From the NCBI GenBank assembly GCA_035363095.1, contig DAOSEK010000005.1:22273-86272 (forward strand): DNA of 64,000 nucleotides, in the 5' to 3' direction. This document shows, one piece after another, positions 45,793 through 54,013 of the stretch. Each line of letters begins with the position of its first letter. Position 1 is the stretch's first letter. Source of the stretch: DAOSEK01 sp035363095 (GTDB lineage: Archaea; Nanobdellota; Nanobdellia; Woesearchaeales; UBA119). The notes under the pieces were generated by a model. It was not told where the DNA came from. It did no database searches and saw nothing but the letters and a program-made list of their open reading frames with translations. The translations under genes and the position numbers were made by a program.

Positions 45793-46203
45793 ATGGTAAG
45801 GCAAATTGTAATAAAAAAGGTAGATAAGCCAAGGAATATTGATTTCGAGAAGGATGTGCAGTGGCTTTGTGATTCGTTTGGTTTTTCTACAGGGCGAGAT
45901 TCAAGCAATATTTCAATGTCAATACTTACAGGGATTTTAAAGGAGATTTCTTTGCAAGGCAGCACTTCAACTGAGAGTATTTCAAAGAAGTTAGGGCTTG
46001 AGGTTCAAAGGGTCAATTATCATTTGAGGTACTTAATAGATTTGGGGCTTTTATATCGCAGTAAAAGAAGGATATTTATCAGGGAAGGAAGCATTAGCTT
46101 GGCAATAGAAGAGATTAGAGATGATGTGAACAAAATATTTGACTGTATGACTAAAATTGGAGAGGATATTGATAAAAAGCTAGGCTTTGAAAAGCGAAGA
46201 TAG
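45793..46203 (+). CDS. Winged-helix regulator divergent from hsp20
   Basis: 136-residue predicted transcription factor. Residues 45-105 form an ArsR/Phr-like winged helix: LTGILKEISLQGSTSTESIS then KKLGLEVQRVNYHLRYLIDL, with a basic end SKRRIFIREG. Residues 105-136 may dimerise. A TATA box starts about 30 bases before the ATG, so the transcript is nearly leaderless. Divergence from hsp20 with inverted repeats between suggests heat-shock control comparable to Phr of Pyrococcus, but no homology to Phr is claimed. Confidence 0.75.
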   Translation: MVRQIVIKKVDKPRNIDFEKDVQWLCDSFGFSTGRDSSNISMSILTGILKEISLQGSTSTESISKKLGLEVQRVNYHLRYLIDLGLLYRSKRRIFIREGSISLAIEEIRDDVNKIFDCMTKIGEDIDKKLGFEKRR

Positions 46204-46397
46204 TTTTCTAAAAGATGATTTTTACCATGATCAGATTTCTAAGATTATAGTTTACAAAACAGCTAAATAATATTTTATCCAAATAGGTAGCGAATATTGC
46301 TTCTCAAATTAATAGAAACAATTAGTCATAGGGTTGTTAAACCTATTTTAGCATTTGTTATGTAAATGTTAATAACTTAAAAAAAGCTATTTAAAGA

Positions 46398-47282
46398 TTA
46401 TTCAAAAAGAACGGAAGTAATCTTGTTTGCAACATCATTAAAAAGGGACTTGTAGCTATTATTGAAATCTATCACTGGAACCATCGCAGTCATTGCTTTT
46501 ACAAATTCTTTATCAAATTGAATTTTAGCAAGCAGTGAAATATTATTTTCTTTAGCAAAATCAACTATTTTATCGCCAATGTCAGAATTGATATCGTATT
46601 TATTTATGATTAGGCCTTTTTTCATTCCAAAATGATCAACAACGCTTAGTGCCCGCTTTAAATCTGAGAAGCCTGAAGGTGTTGGTTCTGTTACTAACAG
46701 AGCATAATCGTTTCCTGTTACGGAAGCTATTACTGGGCAACCTATCCCTGCTGATGCATCTATTAGCATAATCTCAGAATTTGGTGAAATCTCTTTTGCT
46801 TTTTTCCTTACTTCATAGACTACTTTGCCGGAGCCTGAGAATCCTGGCATAAGCTGAGCACTCGCAATTAAAAATCCATATTTTGTTTTTGAAAAGCCTA
46901 TTTTTGCGTTATTTATATCTTTTAATGATATGGCTTTTGTTGGGCAAACTAATTCACAAGCCCCACAACCTTCACATCCAAATTCTTTTACCATTGGGTA
47001 ACCATCACTTAATTTTAAAGCATCAAAGTAACAGGCATCTATACATTTATTGCAATTAATGCATTTTTTTTTATCTACAAATGCAATTTGGTTTGTTGAA
47101 AGATATTTCCATTCATTGTATTTCTCCTCAGGGATATTGAAGAGTAATGAAAGATTTGATGTATCTACATCGCAGTCTGCGCATACAAGTGAATGGGATT
47201 TAGAAAGAATTAGAGCTAATGAAGCGATAATACTGCTTTTTCCTACTCCTCCTTTTCCAGATAAAACAACAATAGATTTCAT
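46398..47282 (-). CDS. MinD/Mrp-like P-loop ATPase with ferredoxin insert (1)
   Basis: COG1149-type ATPase of 294 residues. The deviant Walker A is VVLSGKGGVGKSSI; an inserted two-cluster ferredoxin domain (about 65-120) has CINCNKCIDACYFDALKL and FGCEGCGACELVCPTKAI. The switch region has LIDASAGIGCPVIAS. Such proteins occur as adjacent pairs near NifX-like and DUF134 genes and are thought to handle iron-sulfur assembly or electron transfer. The stop of the paralogue abuts its start, with GGTGAT as the ribosome binding site. Confidence 0.9.
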   Translation of the reverse strand: MKSIVVLSGKGGVGKSSIIASLALILSKSHSLVCADCDVDTSNLSLLFNIPEEKYNEWKYLSTNQIAFVDKKKCINCNKCIDACYFDALKLSDGYPMVKEFGCEGCGACELVCPTKAISLKDINNAKIGFSKTKYGFLIASAQLMPGFSGSGKVVYEVRKKAKEISPNSEIMLIDASAGIGCPVIASVTGNDYALLVTEPTPSGFSDLKRALSVVDHFGMKKGLIINKYDINSDIGDKIVDFAKENNISLLAKIQFDKEFVKAMTAMVPVIDFNNSYKSLFNDVANKITSVLFE

Positions 47283-48110
47283 TTATTTTATCACCGAATT
47301 TATGTTAGGGATTAAAACAGGAATTCCTTTTGAATATGCTTTTGCAATATCTTGGGAGTAAGGTATTTCTAAGGCTATGTCCTTTTTGTATTTAGAAGCA
47401 AGCTTTAGGATTTTTGATTTATCGCCAAGGTCTGAGCGATTCAATATTATAGAGCAATCCTTTTTTAAGGTCTCTAAAAGCTTTAGAATAATTTCTAGGT
47501 CATGGCTTCCTAAGGGTGTTGGTTCAGTTACAGCAATTATTTGTGTTGCAAGCTCAAATGAGGCTATTACTGGGCAATGTGAGCCTGCAGCAGTGTCGAT
47601 TATTATGTAATCATAATCTTTTTTTGTTGCTTCTATCTCTTCGTTTAAATGGTTTACAATGAATTCTGAGACGGGCTCGTTTTCTTTTAGCTCACCAGAA
47701 AGAAGGCTTAATTTTTCTACATTGCCAAAGTATATTTTTCCTATTTCCTTTTTATTCCAACTAATAGCTTTATATGGACAGATTATTTCACAAGCACCAC
47801 ATCCATTGCATTGCTTTGGAATGAATATAGGGAATTTGCCTTTAAGTGATACAATTGCTTTGTTTTTACAAACAGTTCCACAAATACCGCATTTTTGGCA
47901 TTTTGAATTGTCAAATATTGGGATTCTTTGATATACTTTTTTTTGTTCTTTTAATTTGCAATTTAGCAAAAGATGGTCGTTTGGACAATCAACGTCTGCA
48001 TCTACTAAAAGAACGCAATACTCTTTTGAAAGAGATAGTGCAAGTGATGTGGATACTGTTGACTTGCCAGTACCTCCTTTGCCACCTGTGATTGCAATAA
48101 TTTTAGCCAT
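47283..48110 (-). CDS. MinD/Mrp-like P-loop ATPase with ferredoxin insert (2)
   Basis: Paralogue of the downstream gene, 275 residues. Walker A is ITGGKGGTGKSTVS; the ferredoxin insert has CQKCGICGTVCKNKAIVSL and QCNGCGACEIICPYKAI; the switch is IIDTAAGSHCPVIAS. Both proteins keep ADV/ADCDVD motifs of the MinD fold. The pair probably forms a heterodimer. It lies about 105 bases after the NifX-like gene, with a short spacer that shows no gene. Confidence 0.9.
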   Translation of the reverse strand: MAKIIAITGGKGGTGKSTVSTSLALSLSKEYCVLLVDADVDCPNDHLLLNCKLKEQKKVYQRIPIFDNSKCQKCGICGTVCKNKAIVSLKGKFPIFIPKQCNGCGACEIICPYKAISWNKKEIGKIYFGNVEKLSLLSGELKENEPVSEFIVNHLNEEIEATKKDYDYIIIDTAAGSHCPVIASFELATQIIAVTEPTPLGSHDLEIILKLLETLKKDCSIILNRSDLGDKSKILKLASKYKKDIALEIPYSQDIAKAYSKGIPVLIPNINSVIK

Positions 48111-48215
48111 TTTGTTTTCCTAAAGATTTTTTAGTTCTCGCTTACGCTTGCTCAAAATCTTACTTAGTTGGTCTCTTATCAATGAATATCCACTTGATGC
48201 CTACCTTGTTCTCAT

Positions 48216-48968
48216 CTAATGCTTGTGCCCGCAGTCATCTGTTTTGTCTTTTAGAGAATCGAGATTTTCTATTACTTCTCCTGCTCTCTTAAAATTCCCT
48301 GTTTTAAGTCGCATTCCTTTTTCTTGGATTAAAGATATTGCTCTTCCACCAATGCTTTTTGCAAAGATAATAGTTGGATTAACTGCATCTTGAATCTGCT
48401 CTATTGGGCTTTTAGATGGGTCGGCATGGTCTAAATCATTTGGGATTATTTCTAATCTATTTTTTGATACATCATATAGCCCAAAAAAGGGTGCATGGCC
48501 AAAATGCTCACTTATTTCAGAATCTATTCCATTGTTATTCATTAAAGGAATGAATATTCGCTCGTTAGTGACCTTTTTTGGTGATTCTTTTAATGACTCT
48601 TTTGGTGCTTGAGAGTGTGGCTTTGAAATGTCTGTTATCTGATTCAACTCACCATTTAAGAAATCTCTAAGTGCCTCTTTTACTGTTCCCTTTCCAGAAT
48701 AGATAGTTATCCCTAGTTCTTTTAGAACTGATGTTGAGTTTGGCCCAAGCTGACCTGTAATGACCACATTTACGCCAATCTGGCCTAATTGCTCAGATGC
48801 CCTTATCCCTGCGCCATGGCCTTGTATTGTTCCTTGATTTGGAATCGCTTCGTGTTTTTTTACCTCTTTATCTTCTACATCAAATATCTGAAAGTATTGG
48901 CATCTTCCAAACCTTTGATCTAACATACTATTTTCATCTTCTCCAACTGAAGTTATTGCAATTTTCAT
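48216..48968 (-). CDS. Tandem NifX/NifB-C dinitrogenase-cofactor-like domains
   Basis: 250 residues made of two copies of the IPR003731 (NifX/NafY) fold joined by a Ser/Pro/Lys linker near 118-132. The first has SMLDQRFGRCQYFQIFDV and VVITGQLGPNSTSVLKELG; the second has IDSEISEHFGHAPFFGLYDV and IIFAKSIGGRAISLIQEKG. The last residues CGHKH may bind metal. No nitrogenase is in view; in methanogens and anaerobes such proteins accompany MinD/DUF134 genes. GGAGAT precedes the ATG. Confidence 0.88.
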   Translation of the reverse strand: MKIAITSVGEDENSMLDQRFGRCQYFQIFDVEDKEVKKHEAIPNQGTIQGHGAGIRASEQLGQIGVNVVITGQLGPNSTSVLKELGITIYSGKGTVKEALRDFLNGELNQITDISKPHSQAPKESLKESPKKVTNERIFIPLMNNNGIDSEISEHFGHAPFFGLYDVSKNRLEIIPNDLDHADPSKSPIEQIQDAVNPTIIFAKSIGGRAISLIQEKGMRLKTGNFKRAGEVIENLDSLKDKTDDCGHKH

Positions 48969-48986
48969 TTTATCTCCTCGATTTTT

Positions 48987-49487
48987 TTATTCTCTTGTCA
49001 TGAGATTACCGCATTTAGGGCAAGTTTTTTTGTTGCAAGGCTCTCCTAATACGTGTGGCTCTGTATGCCCACAACTGGGGCAAACACAATTCCCACCGGG
49101 ACCTGCGTTAAAGCCACCTCTGCCTAGTCCTCTTCCCTGTCCTTGTCCTCGTCCTATTCCTCTACCTGCTCCTACAGGCCCTGTTCCATCTTTTCTTGGC
49201 ACGCTATATTCACCTCCGTGAATTTTTATTGCTTTTCCCTTGACAAGTGCCAAGGTTACTTTTTCTCTAGCTTTTGCTAGGGTTCTTTGAAATGTAGATT
49301 GATGAATCTCCATCTTTTCTGCACCTTCTATTTGGTTTAACTGTTCTAAATCTGATAATCGCATTGCTTCTAATTCATCAATTGTTAGCTCCACTTCTTC
49401 AAGTTGGCTTAATGGGATTGCCTGAGGCTTGAAATAAGTGACATCGGGTTCAAATTCGACGAATCTTATTTTTCTTGGTCTTGCCAT
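48987..49487 (-). CDS. DUF134 DNA-binding protein with zinc ribbon
   Basis: Predicted regulator, 166 residues from the ATG at 49487. The start MARPRKIRFVEFEPDVTYFK and the HTH segment ELTIDELEAMRLSDLEQLNQ with EKMEIHQSTFQRTLAKARE are the DUF134 core. A Gly/Arg-rich linker (110-140) is followed by a zinc ribbon CVCPSCGHTEP / CNKKTCPKCGN. The longer frame to 49547 is rejected because the family starts at MARPRK and a TATA box lies between. It leads the NifX-MinD unit and probably controls it. Confidence 0.9.
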   Translation of the reverse strand: MARPRKIRFVEFEPDVTYFKPQAIPLSQLEEVELTIDELEAMRLSDLEQLNQIEGAEKMEIHQSTFQRTLAKAREKVTLALVKGKAIKIHGGEYSVPRKDGTGPVGAGRGIGRGQGQGRGLGRGGFNAGPGGNCVCPSCGHTEPHVLGEPCNKKTCPKCGNLMTRE

Positions 49488-49489
49488 TA

Positions 49490-49518
49490 TGCATAATAAT
49501 GCAAAATGATATATAAAC
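49490..49518 (-). promoter_or_regulatory. TATA box and palindrome at the DUF134 promoter
   Basis: TGCAT-AATA-ATGCA (49490-49503) is a perfect palindrome immediately ahead of the start codon, and minus-strand GTTTATATATC (49508-49518) is the TATA box just upstream of it. A site between TATA and start fits autorepression. Confidence 0.55.
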
Positions 49519-49605
49519 TTATCGGTTGGGTGAAGAAAATAATGCAATTAAGGAACAACCAGATTAACTATTCGAAGATCCCTAGTGATTCAAATTTAGA
49601 CATAT

Positions 49606-49633
49606 ATGCGAAACATTTATATATAATTCGCAT
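49606..49633 (+). promoter_or_regulatory. TATA box framed by an inverted repeat, toxin-antitoxin promoter
   Basis: ATGCGAA (49606-49612) and TTCGCAT (49627-49633) are perfect inverted arms around CATTTATATATAA, a TATA box. The ATG at 49646 is close, so the transcript is leaderless. The layout is what an autorepressed operon would have. Confidence 0.65.
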
Positions 49634-49645
49634 TTTCATATACTT

Positions 49646-50503
49646 ATGAAGCTTTCGATAACAGAGTTAAAAGTCATTTCAGAGATAGGAAATGGAAATA
49701 AGCACATAACTGATATAGTTAAAGCTCTAAAATTAAGCGATTCTCAAGTGTATAGAGTTATTCAAAGTCTTAAGAAAAAAGGCATTCTAAAAAAGAATAC
49801 TGAACCAAGTGAAAAGACCCACGTAAACAAGCTCTTTAAACTATTATCAAGAGCAAACAATCTTTCAGAACCTATGTCAGGAACGGGTCTGCAAATATTT
49901 ATAGCTTTAATTGACCCTAAAACAGTCACTCAAGTTGAACAGGAAACAAATCTTCATAAGACTACCATTCTAAAAAAGATTAGGCAAGCAAGAAAGATGA
50001 GCTTTCTAATGATCAAAAAGAACACTTATCAAATTAATTACAAAATATGGTCTGATGCAAAAGAATTCTTTGTAGAATTAAAAAAATATGAAGAATCAAT
50101 AGATGATAGAGTTCCTGTCACTTCAACAATATATTTCAAAAACGACAAAGAAATACTTTTTTCAAATAAAGATGAACTTGATGCGACACTTACAGGATTT
50201 TCAGCTTACAAAGATTTTGGAATAAAAATATACAACATAACTTATTACTACTATCTTCCAAAAAAAGAATTAACCAAAAAAGAGGTTTTTACTCATTCAT
50301 TATTAATAGTTGAAAAAGAGAAAAAAATACAAAATCTCATAATCCTTGCTTTATTTTATGCAAAGTATAAAAAAGAATTAAAAGACATCAAAAGCTTAAT
50401 AATCGATGACCTTAACAAAGTGTTTAATGGAGAAAAAGTCCAAGACTACCCTACTCTTAAGGAAATAAAAGACAGAGCAGAAGTCTATAATATTGAGGTA
50501 TAA
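49646..50503 (+). CDS. HTH protein, probable antitoxin/regulator of a nucleotidyltransferase pair
   Basis: 285 residues. N-terminal winged helix: LSITELKVISEIGNGNKHIT then VKALKLSDSQVYRVIQSLKK; a second HTH-like part lies near 90-130 (TVTQVEQETNLHKTTILKKI). The remaining half is unrecognised, Lys-rich and beta-prone. It ends two bases before the nucleotidyltransferase gene, the arrangement of AbiEi/AbiEii-like modules. It likely represses its own promoter through the inverted repeat around the TATA box. Confidence 0.75.
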   Translation: MKLSITELKVISEIGNGNKHITDIVKALKLSDSQVYRVIQSLKKKGILKKNTEPSEKTHVNKLFKLLSRANNLSEPMSGTGLQIFIALIDPKTVTQVEQETNLHKTTILKKIRQARKMSFLMIKKNTYQINYKIWSDAKEFFVELKKYEESIDDRVPVTSTIYFKNDKEILFSNKDELDATLTGFSAYKDFGIKIYNITYYYYLPKKELTKKEVFTHSLLIVEKEKKIQNLIILALFYAKYKKELKDIKSLIIDDLNKVFNGEKVQDYPTLKEIKDRAEVYNIEV

Positions 50504-50505
50504 AA

Positions 50506-51168
50506 ATGATTAATGATTTCAAAGATATTGAAGAATTTTTCAAAGAACTAGATAAATCAATGAAAAACACTATTGAAATATTTACGATTGGTGGAGCTGC
50601 ATTACTCCGAAGAGGTATGAAGGCCGCGACAAAAGACATTGATATCATCGTTTCAACAAAAAAAGAATTTATTGAACTCCAAACTGCCTTAAAGAACATA
50701 GGCTTTCAAGGACAGATTCCTGGAAAAGAATACACTCACATGAATCTTAGCCAAATATTTCAAAGAGGAGATTTCAGAATTGATCTTTTTGAAAAAGAAG
50801 TATGTGGCAAATTCTCACTTACTGAAGAAATGAAAATAAGGGCAGAGAAAGTAATTAATCTTGATCACGTAAAGGTTTATCTTTGTTCAAATGAAGACAT
50901 ATTCTTATTCAAGACAATGACTGAAAGAGAAGGTGATATCACAGATTGCATAAACATAGCAACACTTCAAAATCCTGACTGGAACATAATACTATCTGAA
51001 CTAAAAAATCAAATAAGTAAAAGCAAACAAGATGTATGGATTACTTGGGTTGGAGAAAGACTTAATATATTAGAAGATAGAAATTTGGATATCCCGATCA
51101 TGAAAGACATCGATAAACTCAGGGACGGATATTTCGATGATCTTGAAAAAAGACAAAGTAAAGAGTAA
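50506..51168 (+). CDS. MNT/AbiEii-like nucleotidyltransferase, probable toxin
   Basis: 220 residues. The nucleotidyltransferase core is FTIGGAALLRRGMKAATKDI followed by DIIV, giving the G-G-x-A and D-x-D motifs of the AbiEii/DUF6036 type. FRIDLFEKEVCGKF is in the place of the third acidic residue. Known relatives inactivate tRNA or other targets by adding nucleotides. It is translationally linked to the upstream HTH gene. Call as a toxin is inference from fold and neighbour. Confidence 0.78.
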   Translation: MINDFKDIEEFFKELDKSMKNTIEIFTIGGAALLRRGMKAATKDIDIIVSTKKEFIELQTALKNIGFQGQIPGKEYTHMNLSQIFQRGDFRIDLFEKEVCGKFSLTEEMKIRAEKVINLDHVKVYLCSNEDIFLFKTMTEREGDITDCINIATLQNPDWNIILSELKNQISKSKQDVWITWVGERLNILEDRNLDIPIMKDIDKLRDGYFDDLEKRQSKE

Positions 51169-51414
51169 TCAGTTCTCATAACCTTCTTTCAACATACTCA
51201 GCCCAAATACTCCATCACCCACTCTTACAAATACATTGTGCGTATCTCTCATGAGTACTGCAATGACTGTTCTTTCGGGTGTCTTTCCTTTGCTTGATTT
51301 TGTCTTGAGTATCTCTTTTGTCAAATCTACATAGTGCATAGGTTTCTTCTGTTCTTTGAGTGCTTTGTATCCCATATCATAAAAAGATCCTTTCTGTACT
51401 TTTGTATCTTTCAT
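51169..51414 (-). CDS. HARE-HTH domain protein
   Basis: Small 81-residue protein almost entirely a HARE-HTH winged helix (FYDMGYKALKEQKKPMHYVD, then KTPERTVIAVLMRDTHNVFV and GDGVFGLS). The domain occurs in RNA polymerase delta subunits, restriction-linked and chromatin proteins. The frame opens at 51429, but that ATG is inside the GGAGG ribosome binding site of the ATG at 51414, so the latter is the start. It is convergent with the nucleotidyltransferase; the two stops nearly touch. Confidence 0.82.
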   Translation of the reverse strand: MKDTKVQKGSFYDMGYKALKEQKKPMHYVDLTKEILKTKSSKGKTPERTVIAVLMRDTHNVFVRVGDGVFGLSMLKEGYEN

Positions 51415-51770
51415 GGTTTTTACCTCCATTTAGCTTTGTTCCTACAGTTATCCCAGAAGGCAAATAAATCGCTATCATCTGGTCTTTTCCAAGCGCTTGG
51501 AGATAAACCCAATCGAAATGTTACACATCTCAAACCAAATTTATCTTAATTAGAAGTATTATGTTTTTTTCTTAATATTATTTTTGCATAAAGTTTACCA
51601 AAATATATCTTTATGTTGGAAACTAGAGTCCAGTGTCAAGTCTTTTTAAAGCACAAATCGGAGAAAATCTATAAAATGACTAAAGATAATAAAGAAAATA
51701 CTAAAAACCTAGACGACACAAGACAAAATAAAAAAGAATTTTATACTCGAAACTAGAGTACACGCCGACC
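51415..51770. other. Gap between HARE-HTH and PCNA with a repeated 11-base word
   Basis: No clear gene. GAAACTAGAGT occurs twice (near 51619 and 51748), each followed by C/A-CA, about 129 bases apart. Between them an ATG at 51676 would encode a 22-residue charged peptide ending at the second copy. I cannot assign a role. Confidence 0.35.
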
Positions 51771-52517
51771 CTAGTCATATTCAACTCTTGGTGCAAGTAT
51801 GAATGATAATGATACCTTATCAACCTCTATGAAGTCAAGCTTTAATGGGTATTCTTCGCTGAAATGAAGGTCACATTTTCCCGATAGCTTTGAGGCACTG
51901 GCCATCTTTTTTAGATACTCAACAGAATATTTGGATTTAACTTTTTCGTTTCCATCATAATTAATTGTTACTGTATCCCCTGATAAAATCTCTGTTTCGT
52001 TTTGGGATAAATCGCCTTCTGCTTTGATTGTGAGTTTGTTTTTCTCCGCAATAAAAGAAAGTGAATCAGCTACAATATCTGCATCATCAATCGCACTTGA
52101 AAGTTGTTTTGAATCCATGGAAACCTTTACTTTAAAATTAAGTTCAGGTACTTTTTGTTCATTTTCATCAGTATCGATAATTGGTAAAAAAAACTTTCTT
52201 TTTGAAGATCCTGAAAGCACTATCTTTAGCTTGCTTTTTCCTTCCAGCTCTAAAGAAATCATATCGCTTTGCTCAGCTCTTCTGAGTATTTGCTTTAGAT
52301 TAGAAAGATTTATAGCAATCTCTGTAGGAGCTTCAACCTTGTATTCTACAAATGAACTGGATAACAACTTGAATATTACCATTGCAACATTTGCAGGGTC
52401 CATTGCAACAAGTTCTATTGCATCTTTGTTTATTTTGAATCTGGCTTCATTGACAAGTTCAGAAATTATTGATATGCTCTCTTTTAAATATCTTGGTTCC
52501 GCAAGCGTTAGTTTCAT
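51771..52517 (-). CDS. pcn: DNA sliding clamp PCNA
   Basis: Ring-shaped processivity factor for DNA polymerase. The 248 residues show the two-domain repeat: FKINKDAIELVAMDPANVAM at the start, an interdomain loop at about 115-125, and the C-terminal LKLDFIEVDKVSLSFILAPR with the usual PCNA ending (LAPRVE). Length is normal. Only one copy is in the window, consistent with a homotrimer. Confidence 0.95.
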   Translation of the reverse strand: MKLTLAEPRYLKESISIISELVNEARFKINKDAIELVAMDPANVAMVIFKLLSSSFVEYKVEAPTEIAINLSNLKQILRRAEQSDMISLELEGKSKLKIVLSGSSKRKFFLPIIDTDENEQKVPELNFKVKVSMDSKQLSSAIDDADIVADSLSFIAEKNKLTIKAEGDLSQNETEILSGDTVTINYDGNEKVKSKYSVEYLKKMASASKLSGKCDLHFSEEYPLKLDFIEVDKVSLSFILAPRVEYD

Positions 52518-52594
52518 CTTTGATACCCCATTTAACGATAATTAGAGATTAAAATTACATATATTTAAATTTAACTATCACTTAGAAGAGATAT

Positions 52595-53926
52595 TTAGAT
52601 ATTTAGTACATCTCCTTCTTTAAGTATCATTACTTTTGAGAGTTTTTTTGATTCGCAGAAATCTTGGAAAGATTTTGCACAATCTATTGTGCTATGTGCA
52701 GGTATTACTATTTCAGGGGATAATGTCTCTAAAAGCATTTTATGGTCTTCTCTTGAAGCATGTCCTGATACATGGACATCCACAAATACCTTGGTGCCCT
52801 TAGATTCTAGACTGGCTTCTAAAGCTTCCCGTCTCAATTCATTGTCTCCCCCAGGAATTACATTACAAGAAAATATTACTGCATCGTCTTTTCTAAAACC
52901 GAAATCACCTTCCACCATTCTTGAAAGAATTGCCTTCTTTTCAGCCTGATGTCCTGTGACTGTTACAAGATATTTCGAAGGCTTTCCTCTTAATTCTTTT
53001 AGGAATTTACTAACTTGACGCCTATATGAAAAACAGATTGCATTTTTTGGTATTTTGAATATATTGCTTTCAGTTGCGGCATCAAGATATTTTTTTAGGC
53101 TTCTGCCCAAAAAAACAGGCTGTCTTTTAAGCTGTTTTGCGAAGTCACAGATACTTTTTATTCGGGCGATATGAGATGCAAAGGTTGTTATGATTACTGC
53201 ATTTTTATCGTCTATGTTTTCATCAAAAAGTATATCTTTTAGCATATTGTGGGCTACTGCTTCAGAAGGTGTTTTTCCAAGCTTATTGCCATAAAGTGTA
53301 TCTTGGATTAATAATTTAACAGGACCAACTTTTTTTAATCGTTGTTTATTTGGTTTTTTACCTATAATAGGGGTGTTATCAAATTTATAATCATTAGCAT
53401 ATGCAATTTTTCCAAGAGGTGTATGTATTATTACTAGAACTGTTTGAGGTGTAGAGTGGGTAATTTGTATGAATTCAACTTTTAGATTTTTTGATATCCA
53501 ATAAATTGCGTTTGGATTTAAATCTATTATTTTATTCTTGATTTTTATGTTTTCTTCGCTACAAATATGTCTTAAAACTGAACATGTGAATTTTGTTCCA
53601 AGGATTTGAGCATTTGGAAAAAAAGGAGCAAAATAAGGTATTGCACCAACGTGATCTAGATGAGCGTGGGTGGGAACTATTGCTTTTACAATGTGAGCAA
53701 ATTTTTGGATTTTTCTAATATCTGGGGCTGCGTTTGCTTCAAGAAGTTTTAGGTAATCAACCTTGGCAACATCTTCTTCTTCAGTTAAAGAAATGTAATT
53801 AGGCATATGAAGACCCATATCAATTATTATTGCTTCATCATTGTAGCGAACAAGCGTCATGTTCCGTCCGATTTCTAAAAAACCGCCAAGTGAATGTATT
53901 TCGATCATTTTGTTATGATTCTTCAT
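52595..53926 (-). CDS. rnj: RNase J, beta-CASP metallo-beta-lactamase
   Basis: 5'-3' exoribonuclease/endonuclease for RNA decay, 443 residues. LGGFLEIGRNMTLV opens the fold; the zinc motif is THAHLDHVGAIPYF; the beta-CASP part carries the following histidines, DVHVSGHASREDHKML and PAHS near the end. The C-terminal dimerisation domain of bacterial RNase J is absent, the archaeal form. Most relatives start at the Met seven residues in (53908); both starts are possible. Confidence 0.92.
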   Translation of the reverse strand: MKNHNKMIEIHSLGGFLEIGRNMTLVRYNDEAIIIDMGLHMPNYISLTEEEDVAKVDYLKLLEANAAPDIRKIQKFAHIVKAIVPTHAHLDHVGAIPYFAPFFPNAQILGTKFTCSVLRHICSEENIKIKNKIIDLNPNAIYWISKNLKVEFIQITHSTPQTVLVIIHTPLGKIAYANDYKFDNTPIIGKKPNKQRLKKVGPVKLLIQDTLYGNKLGKTPSEAVAHNMLKDILFDENIDDKNAVIITTFASHIARIKSICDFAKQLKRQPVFLGRSLKKYLDAATESNIFKIPKNAICFSYRRQVSKFLKELRGKPSKYLVTVTGHQAEKKAILSRMVEGDFGFRKDDAVIFSCNVIPGGDNELRREALEASLESKGTKVFVDVHVSGHASREDHKMLLETLSPEIVIPAHSTIDCAKSFQDFCESKKLSKVMILKEGDVLNI

Positions 53927-54013
53927 ATTATTTTGTTCTCATATTAATATTTTTGCTAAAACAAAAGAGCTAAAACAAAAGAATTATAAGCATATTGGCA
54001 AATTGTTGTTTTA

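Noticed and set aside
48111..48215. Short minus-strand piece ending GIKWIFIDKRPTK between the NifX-like and MinD-like genes
   Set aside because: No start codon in frame with it apart from the NifX gene's other frames; too short to call.
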